From contig JBBIVX010000011.1 of NCBI GenBank assembly GCA_037439465.1, positions 24,539 to 88,538 on the forward strand: a DNA stretch of 64,000 nt, given 5' to 3'. Within the stretch, counting starts at the first letter, position 1; each line of letters starts with the position of its first letter. This DNA is from Parasulfuritortus sp037439465. GTDB lineage: Bacteria > Pseudomonadota > Gammaproteobacteria > Burkholderiales > Thiobacillaceae. Of this stretch, positions 50,987-59,068 are shown piece by piece. The position numbers were made by a program, and so were the translations under genes. The notes below the pieces were generated by a model. That model searched no databases. It saw nothing but the letters and a program-made list of their open reading frames with translations, and was not told the origin of the DNA.

Positions 50987-52722
50987 CGGGCGCGTCCGAA
51001 AAGGTCTAAGCGTAAGAAGCGTTCGCGTGCCTGCAACCCAATCCCGACGGCGAGCACGCTGACGATGGGGCCAATCGAGGCCATGGCGAGGATGCCGAAG
51101 GCGTCCTGGGCGCCCGTGGCCTGACCGAGGCCGAGGCCCATCGCCAATACCAATGGTACGGTGACCGGGCCGGTGGTGACGCCGGCGCTGTCCCAGGCCA
51201 GATTGACGTGTTCCTCGCGCGCCAGCCAGGTCATGACCAGGGCCAGCAGGTAGCTTGGAATGAGCAGCCAGGACAAAGGAATGTGGAAGATGATTTTCGC
51301 CACGCCGAGTGTGGTGCCGAAGCCGACGCCGATGGCGACGGCATAGACCAGAGTGGATTTTTGGAAGGCGCCGTCGGTGAGGGTTTGCACCGTCAGTCCG
51401 AGTGCGTTGAGGGCCGGTTCCGCCAAGGTGGCGCCGAAGCCGAGGGCGAGGGCGAAGAGCAGGGCGATGGTGAGGCCTGCCCCAGCCGGGTACAGGCTAT
51501 GGCGGCTGTCGAGTATGGCCGATAGCATGCTCCCCGACTGCATGCCAAGGGGGGCGAGGCCGGTGCCAAGCCCGACATAGAACGCCACCATGCCAGCGAC
51601 AGCGAGGGCGACCCCGTAGGCCATGAAATCGGGATGTTGCGTTGGTTCGCGCAACCAGAAGCGCTGGATGAGCCAGAGTATCAGGACGAGCGGAACGATG
51701 GCGCGCAGGGCGGCGAGGATGTGAGCGGGAATGTCGGGCTCCGTGGCGAGCGTCGCCGCGGCGGCAACGGCCGTTGGCAAGGACTCGCCGGAAGCGGCTA
51801 TGTGCAGGCCAAGGAGCATGACGCCGATGGGCGGGAAGAGCGAGGCCAGGGTGACGATGCCAAAACCCGATAAGGAATTGTCGCCGCGCCCGGCGGCGGC
51901 GGAAACACCAACGCCGAGGGCCACGACCATGGGGACGGTGACCGGCCCGGTGGTGATCGCGCCGGTATCCCAGGCAAGGCCGACGACGGGCGCCAGGGCG
52001 GGGTCGGAGGCCATGTAGGCGGTGAGCGCGAGGCAGGGCAGGGTGACGACGATTACCAACGGCTTGAAAGGCCAGCCCTCGATGAAGCGCAAGGTGCTGA
52101 CCAGCACCGCCAGACCGACGCTGGCGGCCACCGTGAGCACGACCGCGTCGGCATGAACGTTGAGCAACAGGTAGAGAACGGGCGCCTGCGCCGCATCGGC
52201 CAGGCTGCCGGCCATCTTGAGGGCGCTGATCGCCGGCTCAGCGAAGGTGGCGACCGCCCCCAGTATGAAGGCGACCATCAATACGCCGCCATAGCTGGCG
52301 CGCACCGGCAACAGGTGACCGATGTTCTCGCTCAAGGGCATGAACCCGTGTTTGAGCCCTTCCATGAATAGCATCAGGCCGAGCATGACGGCGAGTACGC
52401 CGGCCAAAATGGCGGCGCCGCCCGCGATCCGGCCCTGGAAGAGCAGATATTGGAACACGACCAGAAAGAGCACCACCGGGAGCACGGCGCGCGTCTGCTC
52501 CAGCGCCCGTGCACCGACATAGGGCGCCAGCAGGCGATAAATATCGCGGCTGCGCAAGTGCGGACGCCTGCGGTGCGAGGCATCCCAGGAGGTGATGGCG
52601 TTATAGCTGATGGCCTTGTGGCGGGTGCGTGCCAAACCCAGGTAATCGCCATAGCGGATTTTTTGGACCATGCGCTTGAAACTGGACAGAGGCCAACGAC
52701 ATTCAAATTGTACTGTCTTCAT
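50983..52722 (-). CDS. Duplicated DUF1538 membrane transporter
   Basis: A 579-residue membrane protein made of two DUF1538 repeats. The signature occurs twice: LAWDTGAITTGPVTVPMVVA (middle) and LAWDSAGVTTGPVTVPLVLA (near the C-terminus), each with a GAVATFAEPAISAL or GFGATLAEPALNAL helix. About 12-14 hydrophobic segments. The family is predicted to transport ions and is often paired with P-II-like genes, as here. I take ATG 52722; ATG 52671 is an alternative and the long upstream frame is an antisense shadow of glyA. Confidence 0.85.
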   Translation of the reverse strand: MKTVQFECRWPLSSFKRMVQKIRYGDYLGLARTRHKAISYNAITSWDASHRRRPHLRSRDIYRLLAPYVGARALEQTRAVLPVVLFLVVFQYLLFQGRIAGGAAILAGVLAVMLGLMLFMEGLKHGFMPLSENIGHLLPVRASYGGVLMVAFILGAVATFAEPAISALKMAGSLADAAQAPVLYLLLNVHADAVVLTVAASVGLAVLVSTLRFIEGWPFKPLVIVVTLPCLALTAYMASDPALAPVVGLAWDTGAITTGPVTVPMVVALGVGVSAAAGRGDNSLSGFGIVTLASLFPPIGVMLLGLHIAASGESLPTAVAAAATLATEPDIPAHILAALRAIVPLVLILWLIQRFWLREPTQHPDFMAYGVALAVAGMVAFYVGLGTGLAPLGMQSGSMLSAILDSRHSLYPAGAGLTIALLFALALGFGATLAEPALNALGLTVQTLTDGAFQKSTLVYAVAIGVGFGTTLGVAKIIFHIPLSWLLIPSYLLALVMTWLAREEHVNLAWDSAGVTTGPVTVPLVLAMGLGLGQATGAQDAFGILAMASIGPIVSVLAVGIGLQARERFLRLDLFGRAR

Positions 52723-52809
52723 GGCCCGCTGTAGCGATACTGCCAGGCAGGCCGTCATGGCAGCCCCGCATGCTAAAATGTCTACTTTGATTCGACAGGG
52801 TTTTTCATC

Positions 52810-54060
52810 ATGTTCGCCGCCGACCACAGCATCAGGAATACCGACCCCGAACTCTGGGCCGCCATTCAGGGCGAGGCCCGGCGCCAGGAGGACCATATCG
52901 AGCTGATCGCCTCCGAGAACTACACCAGTCCGGCAGTCATGGAGGCCCAAGGCTCGGTGCTGACCAACAAGTATGCCGAGGGCTATCCCGGCAAGCGCTA
53001 TTACGGCGGCTGCGAATGGGTCGACCAGGTCGAGCAGATGGCCATCGACCGGGTCAGGACGCTGTTCGGCGCCGAGGCCGCCAACGTCCAGCCCAACTCC
53101 GGTTCCCAGGCCAACCAGGCGGTGTTCATGGCCTTCTGCAAACCGGGCGACACCATCCTGGGCATGAGCCTGGCCGAAGGCGGTCACCTCACTCACGGCA
53201 TGGCGCTCAATATGTCCGGAAAGTGGTTCAACGCGGTCGCCTATGGCCTCGACGCCAACGAGGACATCGACTATGCCGCCATGGAGGCCAAGGCCCGGGC
53301 GCACAAGCCCAAGCTCATCATCGCCGGCGCCTCGGCCTTCGCGCTGCGCATCGATTTCGCGCGCTTCGCCAAGGTCGCCAAGGAAGTCGGCGCCGTCTTC
53401 ATGGTCGACATGGCGCACTATGCCGGCCTGATCGCCGCCGGGGTCTACCCCAATCCGGTGCCGCACGCCGATGTCGTCACCTCGACCACCCACAAGACCC
53501 TGCGCGGCCCGCGCGGCGGCATCATATTGATGCGCGCCGAGCACGAAAAGGCGATCAACTCCGCCATCTTTCCCGGCCTGCAAGGCGGGCCGCTGATGCA
53601 CGTCATCGCCGGCAAGGCGGTCGCCTTCAAGGAGGCGGCGAGCAAGGACTTCAAACACTACCAGGAACAGGTCGTGGCCAACGCCCGGCTGATGGCCAGG
53701 GTGCTGTCCGAGGAACGGGGGCTACGCATCGTCTCCGGCCGCACCGAGAGCCATGTCTTCCTGGTTGACCTGCGCAGCAAGGGCCTGACCGGCAAGGCGG
53801 CCGAGGCCGCCCTGGGCCGAGCCCACATCACGGTCAACAAGAACGCCATCCCGAACGATCCGGAGAAACCCTTTGTCACCTCCGGCATTCGCATTGGCAC
53901 GCCGGCCATGACCACGCGCGGCTTCAAGGAGATCGAGACCGAGCAACTGGCCCACCTCATCGCCGACGTCCTCGAAGCGCCCCAGGACGAGGCGGTCATC
54001 GCCCGCGTCCAGGCCGAGGTGGCCAAGCTGGCCGCCCGTTTCCCGGTCTACGGAAAGTGA
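52810..54060 (+). CDS. glyA: Serine hydroxymethyltransferase
   Basis: Pyridoxal-phosphate enzyme interconverting serine and glycine with tetrahydrofolate. The 416-residue protein has normal length, the N-terminal ELIASENYTSPAVMEAQGS, the folate-binding region YGGCEWVDQVE and the PLP lysine in TSTTHKTLRGPRGG. It is divergent from the DUF1538 operon, with an 87-base gap that must hold both promoters; GCTAAAAT at about 52772 is a weak -10 candidate. Confidence 0.98.
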   Translation: MFAADHSIRNTDPELWAAIQGEARRQEDHIELIASENYTSPAVMEAQGSVLTNKYAEGYPGKRYYGGCEWVDQVEQMAIDRVRTLFGAEAANVQPNSGSQANQAVFMAFCKPGDTILGMSLAEGGHLTHGMALNMSGKWFNAVAYGLDANEDIDYAAMEAKARAHKPKLIIAGASAFALRIDFARFAKVAKEVGAVFMVDMAHYAGLIAAGVYPNPVPHADVVTSTTHKTLRGPRGGIILMRAEHEKAINSAIFPGLQGGPLMHVIAGKAVAFKEAASKDFKHYQEQVVANARLMARVLSEERGLRIVSGRTESHVFLVDLRSKGLTGKAAEAALGRAHITVNKNAIPNDPEKPFVTSGIRIGTPAMTTRGFKEIETEQLAHLIADVLEAPQDEAVIARVQAEVAKLAARFPVYGK

Positions 54061-54070
54061 GGAATAAGGA

Positions 54071-54135
54071 GTGAGGCGTGAGGAGAAAGAGCGGAGTTTC
54101 CTCCTCACTCACCCACCCTCTCTCCTCACCGCCTC
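54071..54135. repeat. GTGAGG-type inverted-repeat element (second of two)
   Basis: In the 75-base glyA-nrdR gap: left arm GTGAGGCGTGAGGAGAAAGA, right arm CTCCTCACTCACCCACCC then TCTCTCCTCACCGCCTC, imperfectly complementary. The right arm ends directly before the nrdR ATG, so it could mask the ribosome site. Similar in kind to the element at 49278-49365. Confidence 0.5.
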
Positions 54136-54585
54136 ATGAAATGCCCCTTCTGCGGCTCGCTGGACACCCAGGTGGTCGAGACGCGCCTGTCCGAGGATGG
54201 CGCGTCCATCCGTCGCCGCCGCCGCTGCGCCAAGTGCGATAAACGCTTCACCACCTATGAGATGGCGGATATCCGCCTGCCCCAGGTGGTGAAGGCCAAC
54301 GGCATACGCGAGGAATTCTCTGAGGCCAAACTGCGCGAGGGCTTTCGCCGCGCCCTGCACAAACGCGCGGTTCCTGCTGAGCTGGTGGACGAGGCAGTGG
54401 CCAAAATCCTGCAAAAACTGCTGACCCTGGGTGAACGTGAAATCCCGTCCCGCGAACTGGGCGAGATGGTCATGCATGCCCTGAAAAAGCTCGATAAGGT
54501 GGCCTATATCCGCTTCGCCTCGGTCTACCGCAGCTTCCAAGACGTCGACGACTTCCGCGACGCCATCCGCGACCTGGACCAATGA
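54136..54585 (+). CDS. nrdR: Transcriptional repressor NrdR
   Basis: A 149-residue repressor of ribonucleotide reductase genes. The N-terminal zinc ribbon (CPFCGSLDTQVVETR ... RRRCAKCDKRFTTYE) binds NrdR boxes and the ATP-cone domain follows (VVKANGIREEFSEAKLREGF). It sits between glyA and ribD, the standard betaproteobacterial order, and overlaps ribD by four bases. Confidence 0.97.
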   Translation: MKCPFCGSLDTQVVETRLSEDGASIRRRRRCAKCDKRFTTYEMADIRLPQVVKANGIREEFSEAKLREGFRRALHKRAVPAELVDEAVAKILQKLLTLGEREIPSRELGEMVMHALKKLDKVAYIRFASVYRSFQDVDDFRDAIRDLDQ

Positions 54586-55667
54586 CCTTCAGCGCCGCCG
54601 ATCACGGTTACATGGCCCGAGCCCTGCGCCTGGCCGAACAAGGGCTTTACACCACCACGCCCAATCCACGGGTCGGCTGCGTCATCGTCAAGGATGGCGT
54701 GGTCGTTGGTGAAGGCTGGCACCGGAAGGCTGGCGAGCCGCATGCCGAGGTTAATGCCCTGCACGCCGCCGGCGACCGGACGCGCGGCGCGACCGTCTAT
54801 GTCACCCTGGAGCCATGCAGCCATCATGGCCGCACCCCACCCTGCGCCAATGCCCTCATCGACGCCGGCGTGGTGCGTGTGGTGGCGGCGATGACCGACC
54901 CCAATCCACAGGTTGCCGGCCGGGGCATCCAGTTGCTGACCCTGGCCGGCATCCAGGCCGAGGTCGGCCTCATGGCGGCCGAGGCGCGCGAGCTGAATAT
55001 CGGCTTCGTCGCCCGCATGACCCGCGGCCGGCCATGGCTGCGAATCAAGACCGCCTCGTCCCTGGACGGCAAGACCGCCCTAGAGAACGGCGAGTCGAAG
55101 TGGCTCACAGGCGAGGCGGCCCGAGCCGACGTGCAGCGCTGGCGGGCCCGTGCCTGCGCCATACTGACCGGCTCCGGCACGGTGCTGGGCGACGACCCGC
55201 AGATGAACGTGCGCCTGGCGGATGCCGTGCGGCAACCCCTCAAGGTTATCGCCGATAGCCGGCTGGCGACACCGTCGGCCGCCCGGATACTGGCCGGCGG
55301 CGCACTTGTCGTGTGTACTGTCGATGACCCGCGCCGGCGCGCGGCCCTCGTCCAGGCCGGCGCCGAGGTGGTCTGCCTGCCAGGGGCGGATGACCGCGTG
55401 GACCTGGTTGCGCTGCTGGCTGAACTCGCGCGCCGCGAGATCAACGAGCTGCATGTCGAGGCCGGTGCTGGTCTCAACGGTGCGTTACTCAAAGCGGGGC
55501 TGGTGGATGAATGGCTCGCCTATCTCGCGCCTATGGCCATCGGCCATCACGCCCGCGGGCTGTTCGAGATGCCGCCCCTGGCCGATCTGGCTGCGCGTCA
55601 TGCCTTCTCCCTCGCGGATGTGTGCCGCGTGGGGCAGGATCTCCGCCTGATTCTGCGGCCGCTCTGA
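54582..55667 (+). CDS. ribD: Bifunctional riboflavin biosynthesis deaminase/reductase
   Basis: Two-domain enzyme acting on 2,5-diamino-6-ribosylamino-pyrimidinone phosphate: the N-terminal deaminase (zinc ligands in PHAEVNAL and LEPCSHHGRTPPCANAL) and the C-terminal NADPH reductase (RIKTASSLDGKTALENGESK; VEAGAGLNGALLKAGLVDEW). 361 residues, normal length. Overlaps nrdR by four bases and the methyltransferase start by one. Confidence 0.96.
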   Translation: MTFSAADHGYMARALRLAEQGLYTTTPNPRVGCVIVKDGVVVGEGWHRKAGEPHAEVNALHAAGDRTRGATVYVTLEPCSHHGRTPPCANALIDAGVVRVVAAMTDPNPQVAGRGIQLLTLAGIQAEVGLMAAEARELNIGFVARMTRGRPWLRIKTASSLDGKTALENGESKWLTGEAARADVQRWRARACAILTGSGTVLGDDPQMNVRLADAVRQPLKVIADSRLATPSAARILAGGALVVCTVDDPRRRAALVQAGAEVVCLPGADDRVDLVALLAELARREINELHVEAGAGLNGALLKAGLVDEWLAYLAPMAIGHHARGLFEMPPLADLAARHAFSLADVCRVGQDLRLILRPL

Positions 55668-56419
55668 TGGTTGAGTTCAAGGATCATTTTTCGCAGACGG
55701 CGGCGGGCTATGCCATGCACCGGCCAAGGTATCCGGCGGCCCTGTTCGCCTTTCTCGCCGGGCAGTGCAGGGAGCATGAGCTGGCCTGGGATTGCGCCAC
55801 AGGCAGCGGTCAGGCGGCAGTGTCCCTGGCCGGACATTTCCGCCGGGTCATCGGCACCGACGCCAGCGCCGCCCAGATCGAGCACGCACAGGCACACCCC
55901 GGTGTCGAATACCGGGTCGCGTCTGCCGCTGCCTCCGGCCTCCGCACGGCCAGTATCGACCTGCTGACCGTCGCCCAGGCGGTACACTGGTTCGAGATCG
56001 ATGCCTTCTATGGCGAGGCGCGGAGGGTATTGAAGCCGGGTGGCCTGGTGGCCCTGTGGGGGTATGGCGCACTGCGCCTGCCGCCGGGACCGGCCGCCGA
56101 CATCGTCGATCATTTCTATCACATTGGGTTGGACGGGTTCTGGCCGGCGGAGAGAAGACTCGTGGAGGACGGTTACCGCGACTTGGCTTTTCCCTTCGAG
56201 GAACGACTGGCGGCCAATGAATTTGCCATGGCCGAGAACTGGACGCTGGATCAGCTCATAGGCTATTTTGCCACCTGGTCGGCAGTGAAAAACTACCGGC
56301 AGACGCACGGCGCCGACCCGTTGCCGGCGGTGCGCGCCGCACTAGAAAAGGTCTGGGGTTCTCCGGGGACGCGCAAAGCCATAAAATGGCCGCTTTTCCT
56401 GCGGCTCGGCCGCGCCTGA
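55667..56419 (+). CDS. Class I SAM-dependent methyltransferase
   Basis: A 250-residue methyltransferase inserted between ribD and ribE. SAM motif I is WDCATGSGQAAVSLAG, with IGTDASAAQIEHAQA after it and LLTVAQAVHWFE. It resembles the broad DUF/type 11 methyltransferase group (yeast Crg1-like trans-aconitate methyltransferase family) with the N-terminus FKDHFSQTAAGYAMHRPRYP. Start ATG 55667 overlaps the ribD stop (TGATG). Substrate unknown; not part of riboflavin synthesis as known. Confidence 0.85.
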   Translation: MVEFKDHFSQTAAGYAMHRPRYPAALFAFLAGQCREHELAWDCATGSGQAAVSLAGHFRRVIGTDASAAQIEHAQAHPGVEYRVASAAASGLRTASIDLLTVAQAVHWFEIDAFYGEARRVLKPGGLVALWGYGALRLPPGPAADIVDHFYHIGLDGFWPAERRLVEDGYRDLAFPFEERLAANEFAMAENWTLDQLIGYFATWSAVKNYRQTHGADPLPAVRAALEKVWGSPGTRKAIKWPLFLRLGRA

Positions 56420-56428
56420 AGACAGACC

Positions 56429-57052
56429 ATGTTTACCGGCATCATCCAGGCCGTCGGCCATATTCATCAATTGATCGAGCAGGGGGGGGGAGACGCCCGC
56501 GTCACCCTTGCCGCCGACAGTTTGAACCTCAATGACGTCGCCCTCGGCGATTCCATCGCCGTCAACGGCGTTTGCCTGACGGTGGTGGAACGGACACCCG
56601 CGCATTTCAGCGTCGATGTCTCGCAGGAGACCTTCAACTGCACCACCGGCTTTGCGCCGGGCGAGGCGGTGAATCTGGAGAAGGCGCTGAGGCTGTCCGA
56701 CCATCTGGGCGGCCATCTGGTCTCCGGCCATGTCGATGGCGTCGGCGAGGTGATCCACTTTGCGCCGGTTTCAGCAACCGACCAGGGGGCCAGTTGGCGA
56801 CTGGATATTCGCGCGCCTGGCGCATTGGCCCGCTACATCGCGGTCAAGGGTTCGGTGGCGGTGAACGGCGTGTCGCTGACCGTGAACACGGTGCATGGCA
56901 ATGAGTTTTCCATCAATCTCATTCCCCACACCCTGGCAAACACCATGTTGCGCGATTTGCGGACAGGCGCCAAGGTTAACCTGGAGGCCGACCTGCTGGC
57001 GCGTTATGCCGAGCGGCTGTTGGCCTATACCAACGAACCCGACAAGGATTGA
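56429..57052 (+). CDS. ribE: Riboflavin synthase, alpha subunit
   Basis: A 207-residue enzyme with two lumazine-binding repeats: MFTGIIQAVGHI ... DSIAVNGVCLTVVE and GHLVSGHVDGVGEV ... GSVAVNGVSLTVN. It makes riboflavin from two lumazine molecules. A run of nine G bases at 56482-56490 codes for three glycines after residue 18 and is a possible slippage point. It precedes ribBX by one base. Confidence 0.95.
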   Translation: MFTGIIQAVGHIHQLIEQGGGDARVTLAADSLNLNDVALGDSIAVNGVCLTVVERTPAHFSVDVSQETFNCTTGFAPGEAVNLEKALRLSDHLGGHLVSGHVDGVGEVIHFAPVSATDQGASWRLDIRAPGALARYIAVKGSVAVNGVSLTVNTVHGNEFSINLIPHTLANTMLRDLRTGAKVNLEADLLARYAERLLAYTNEPDKD

Positions 57053-57053
57053 G

Positions 57054-58145
57054 ATGACGCTTGCCCATACCCAAGAAATCATTGCCGAGCTCAAATCCGG
57101 CCGTATGGTCATCCTGGTGGACGAAGAAGATCGCGAGAACGAGGGCGATCTGGTGATGGCCGCCGAGCACGTGACGCCAGAGGCCATCAATTTCATGGCC
57201 AAACACGGCCGCGGCCTGATCTGTCTGACCTTGAGCGGTGAGCGCTGCCGGCAACTGGGCTTGAAGCAGATGGTGAGCGATAACCAGGCGACCCACGGCA
57301 CGGCCTTCACCGTCTCCATCGAGGCTGCCGCCGGCGTGACCACCGGTATCTCGGCTGCCGACCGGGCTGTCACCATTCGCGCCGCCGTGGCCAAGAATGC
57401 CAAACCCAGCGACATTGTCCAGCCCGGCCACGTATTTCCCTTGCGCGCCCAGGACGGCGGCGTGCTGGTGCGCGCCGGTCATACCGAGGCGGGTTGCGAT
57501 CTGGCGGCCATGGCGGGGTTGGAACCGGCGGCGGTGATCTGCGAAATACTCAAGGAAGACGGCAGTATGGCCCGCCTGCCCGACCTGATGGAATATGCCC
57601 GCGAGCATCACCTCAAGATCGGGACCATCGCCGACCTCATTCATTTCCGGGCCGCCAACGAGAGCCTGGTCGAGCGTGTCGGCGAGCGCGACATCGAGAC
57701 GCCCTACGGCCGTTTCCGTCTGGTGGTGTTCCGCGACAAGATCAGCCGGGCCACCCACCTCGCGCTCACCCTCGGCAAGTTGATGGCGGACAGCGAGACC
57801 CTGGTGCGGGTGCATGAGCCGATCTCGCTGATCGACGTGCTCGATGCCGGGCCGACCAGCCACGCCTATTCCGTGCCGACGGCGCTGAAGATCATCGCCG
57901 CCGCCGGCACAGGGGCCATCGTCCTCTTGCATCGGACCGAGTCAGCCGATGAATTGGCGTGCCGCGCCCTGCCCGCCAAGGCGTCGCTACCGGCCCATAA
58001 ATTTGATTTGCGTAACTATGGCACCGGCGCGCAGATACTGCGCGATCTCGGCGTGGGCAAGATGCGCCTCATGGCGACGCCGCGCAAGATGCCGGCCATG
58101 GATGGTTTTGGCCTGGAAGTGACGGGCTACTACGAAAAGGAATGA
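57054..58145 (+). CDS. ribBA: 3,4-dihydroxy-2-butanone-4-phosphate synthase fused to degenerate GTP cyclohydrolase II (RibBX)
   Basis: A 363-residue protein. The N-terminal RibB domain is intact: DEEDRENEGDLVMAAE, ATHGTAFTVS, GHVFPLRA and RAGHTEAGCDL. The C-terminal domain aligns with GTP cyclohydrolase II (TPYGRFRLVVFRDK; LVRVHEPISLIDVLDAG) but lacks the zinc cysteines and the RCDCG segment, so GTP cyclohydrolase activity is not expected. Such fusions are known as RibBX. A true ribA should lie elsewhere. ATG 57054 follows the ribE stop; a longer frame overlaps ribE. Stop overlaps ribH (ATGA). Confidence 0.93.
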   Translation: MTLAHTQEIIAELKSGRMVILVDEEDRENEGDLVMAAEHVTPEAINFMAKHGRGLICLTLSGERCRQLGLKQMVSDNQATHGTAFTVSIEAAAGVTTGISAADRAVTIRAAVAKNAKPSDIVQPGHVFPLRAQDGGVLVRAGHTEAGCDLAAMAGLEPAAVICEILKEDGSMARLPDLMEYAREHHLKIGTIADLIHFRAANESLVERVGERDIETPYGRFRLVVFRDKISRATHLALTLGKLMADSETLVRVHEPISLIDVLDAGPTSHAYSVPTALKIIAAAGTGAIVLLHRTESADELACRALPAKASLPAHKFDLRNYGTGAQILRDLGVGKMRLMATPRKMPAMDGFGLEVTGYYEKE

Positions 58146-58621
58146 TCGAGATGGGCAAACGCTATGACAACATCGACGAGATCGAGGCCGGCCTCGACGG
58201 CGCCGGTCTGAGGATAGGCCTCGCCACCGCCCGCTTCAACCAGGACGTTTGCGACGGTTTGCTGGCGGCGGCGGCCACGACACTGGCCAAGGCCGGCGTC
58301 AGGGAAGACGATATCGTCATCGTCTCGGTGCCGGGTGCGCTGGAGCTACCCTTGGTGCTGAAAAAGATGGCACAGTCCGGCCACTACGATGCCCTCATCG
58401 CCCTCGGCGCGGTCATTCGCGGCGACACCTACCATTTCGAGATCGTCTCCAACGAAATGGCGGCCGGCATCAGCCGGGTCAGCCTGGATACTGGCATCCC
58501 CATTGCCAATGGCGTGCTTACCACCGAAAACGAGCATCAGGCGACGGCACGCATGAGCGAGAAGGGACGGGACGTGGCGCTCTGCGCCATCGAAATGGCG
58601 CGTCTATTGAAAACGTTATGA
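58142..58621 (+). CDS. ribH: 6,7-dimethyl-8-ribityllumazine synthase
   Basis: A 159-residue lumazine synthase that forms the substrate of riboflavin synthase. Signatures: ARFNQDVCDGLL, VPGALELPLVLKKM, GAVIRGDTYHFEIV and GVLTTENEHQA. Overlaps ribBX and nusB by four bases each. A second possible start lies at ATG 58151. Confidence 0.97.
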   Translation: MIEMGKRYDNIDEIEAGLDGAGLRIGLATARFNQDVCDGLLAAAATTLAKAGVREDDIVIVSVPGALELPLVLKKMAQSGHYDALIALGAVIRGDTYHFEIVSNEMAAGISRVSLDTGIPIANGVLTTENEHQATARMSEKGRDVALCAIEMARLLKTL

Positions 58622-59055
58622 GCAAGAAACGCGGCAACCGCCGGCTTTCGCGCGAGCTCGCCCTGCGCGCCTTGTATCAATGGCAACTGAGCGGCGCCGA
58701 CCTGCCCCGCTTGTGGGCTCAGGCCGAGGAAGCGGAGGAGTTCGGCGAGGCCAATACCGAGTTTCTGCACGCCTTGCTGCAAGGATTGCTGGATCAGGCG
58801 TTAGAGCTGGATCGTGCCCTGGCCAGGCATATCGATCGTCCGCTCGACCAGCTTTCGCCCATCGAGCACGGCATATTGTTGATCGGCGCCTACGAGCTGT
58901 TGCATAGCCTCGATGTGCCCTACAAGGTGGTCATCAATGAGGCGGTGAACCTGGCCAAGGCCTATGGCGGCACTGATGGTCACAAGTATGTCAACGGTGT
59001 CCTGGATAAGCTGGCCAGGTCGGTGCGGTGCAGTGAGTTGGCGGCGAGCCGCTAA
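58618..59055 (+). CDS. nusB: Transcription antitermination factor NusB
   Basis: A 145-residue RNA-binding protein that, with NusE, binds boxA in rRNA leaders. Family sequence: RRLSRELALRALYQWQLSG, IEHGILLIGAYELLH, VPYKVVINEAVNLAKAYGG and FVNGVLDKLA-like YVNGVLDKLA. It overlaps ribH by ATGA. An rRNA-leader boxA is present at 63876 in this window. Confidence 0.96.
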   Translation: MSKKRGNRRLSRELALRALYQWQLSGADLPRLWAQAEEAEEFGEANTEFLHALLQGLLDQALELDRALARHIDRPLDQLSPIEHGILLIGAYELLHSLDVPYKVVINEAVNLAKAYGGTDGHKYVNGVLDKLARSVRCSELAASR

Positions 59056-59068
59056 CCGGCGTCGGCCG

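Noticed and set aside
52723..53658. Upstream extension of the DUF1538 frame to 891 codons
   Set aside because: The extra part is antisense to glyA and shows no family match; the membrane protein begins at 52722 or 52671.
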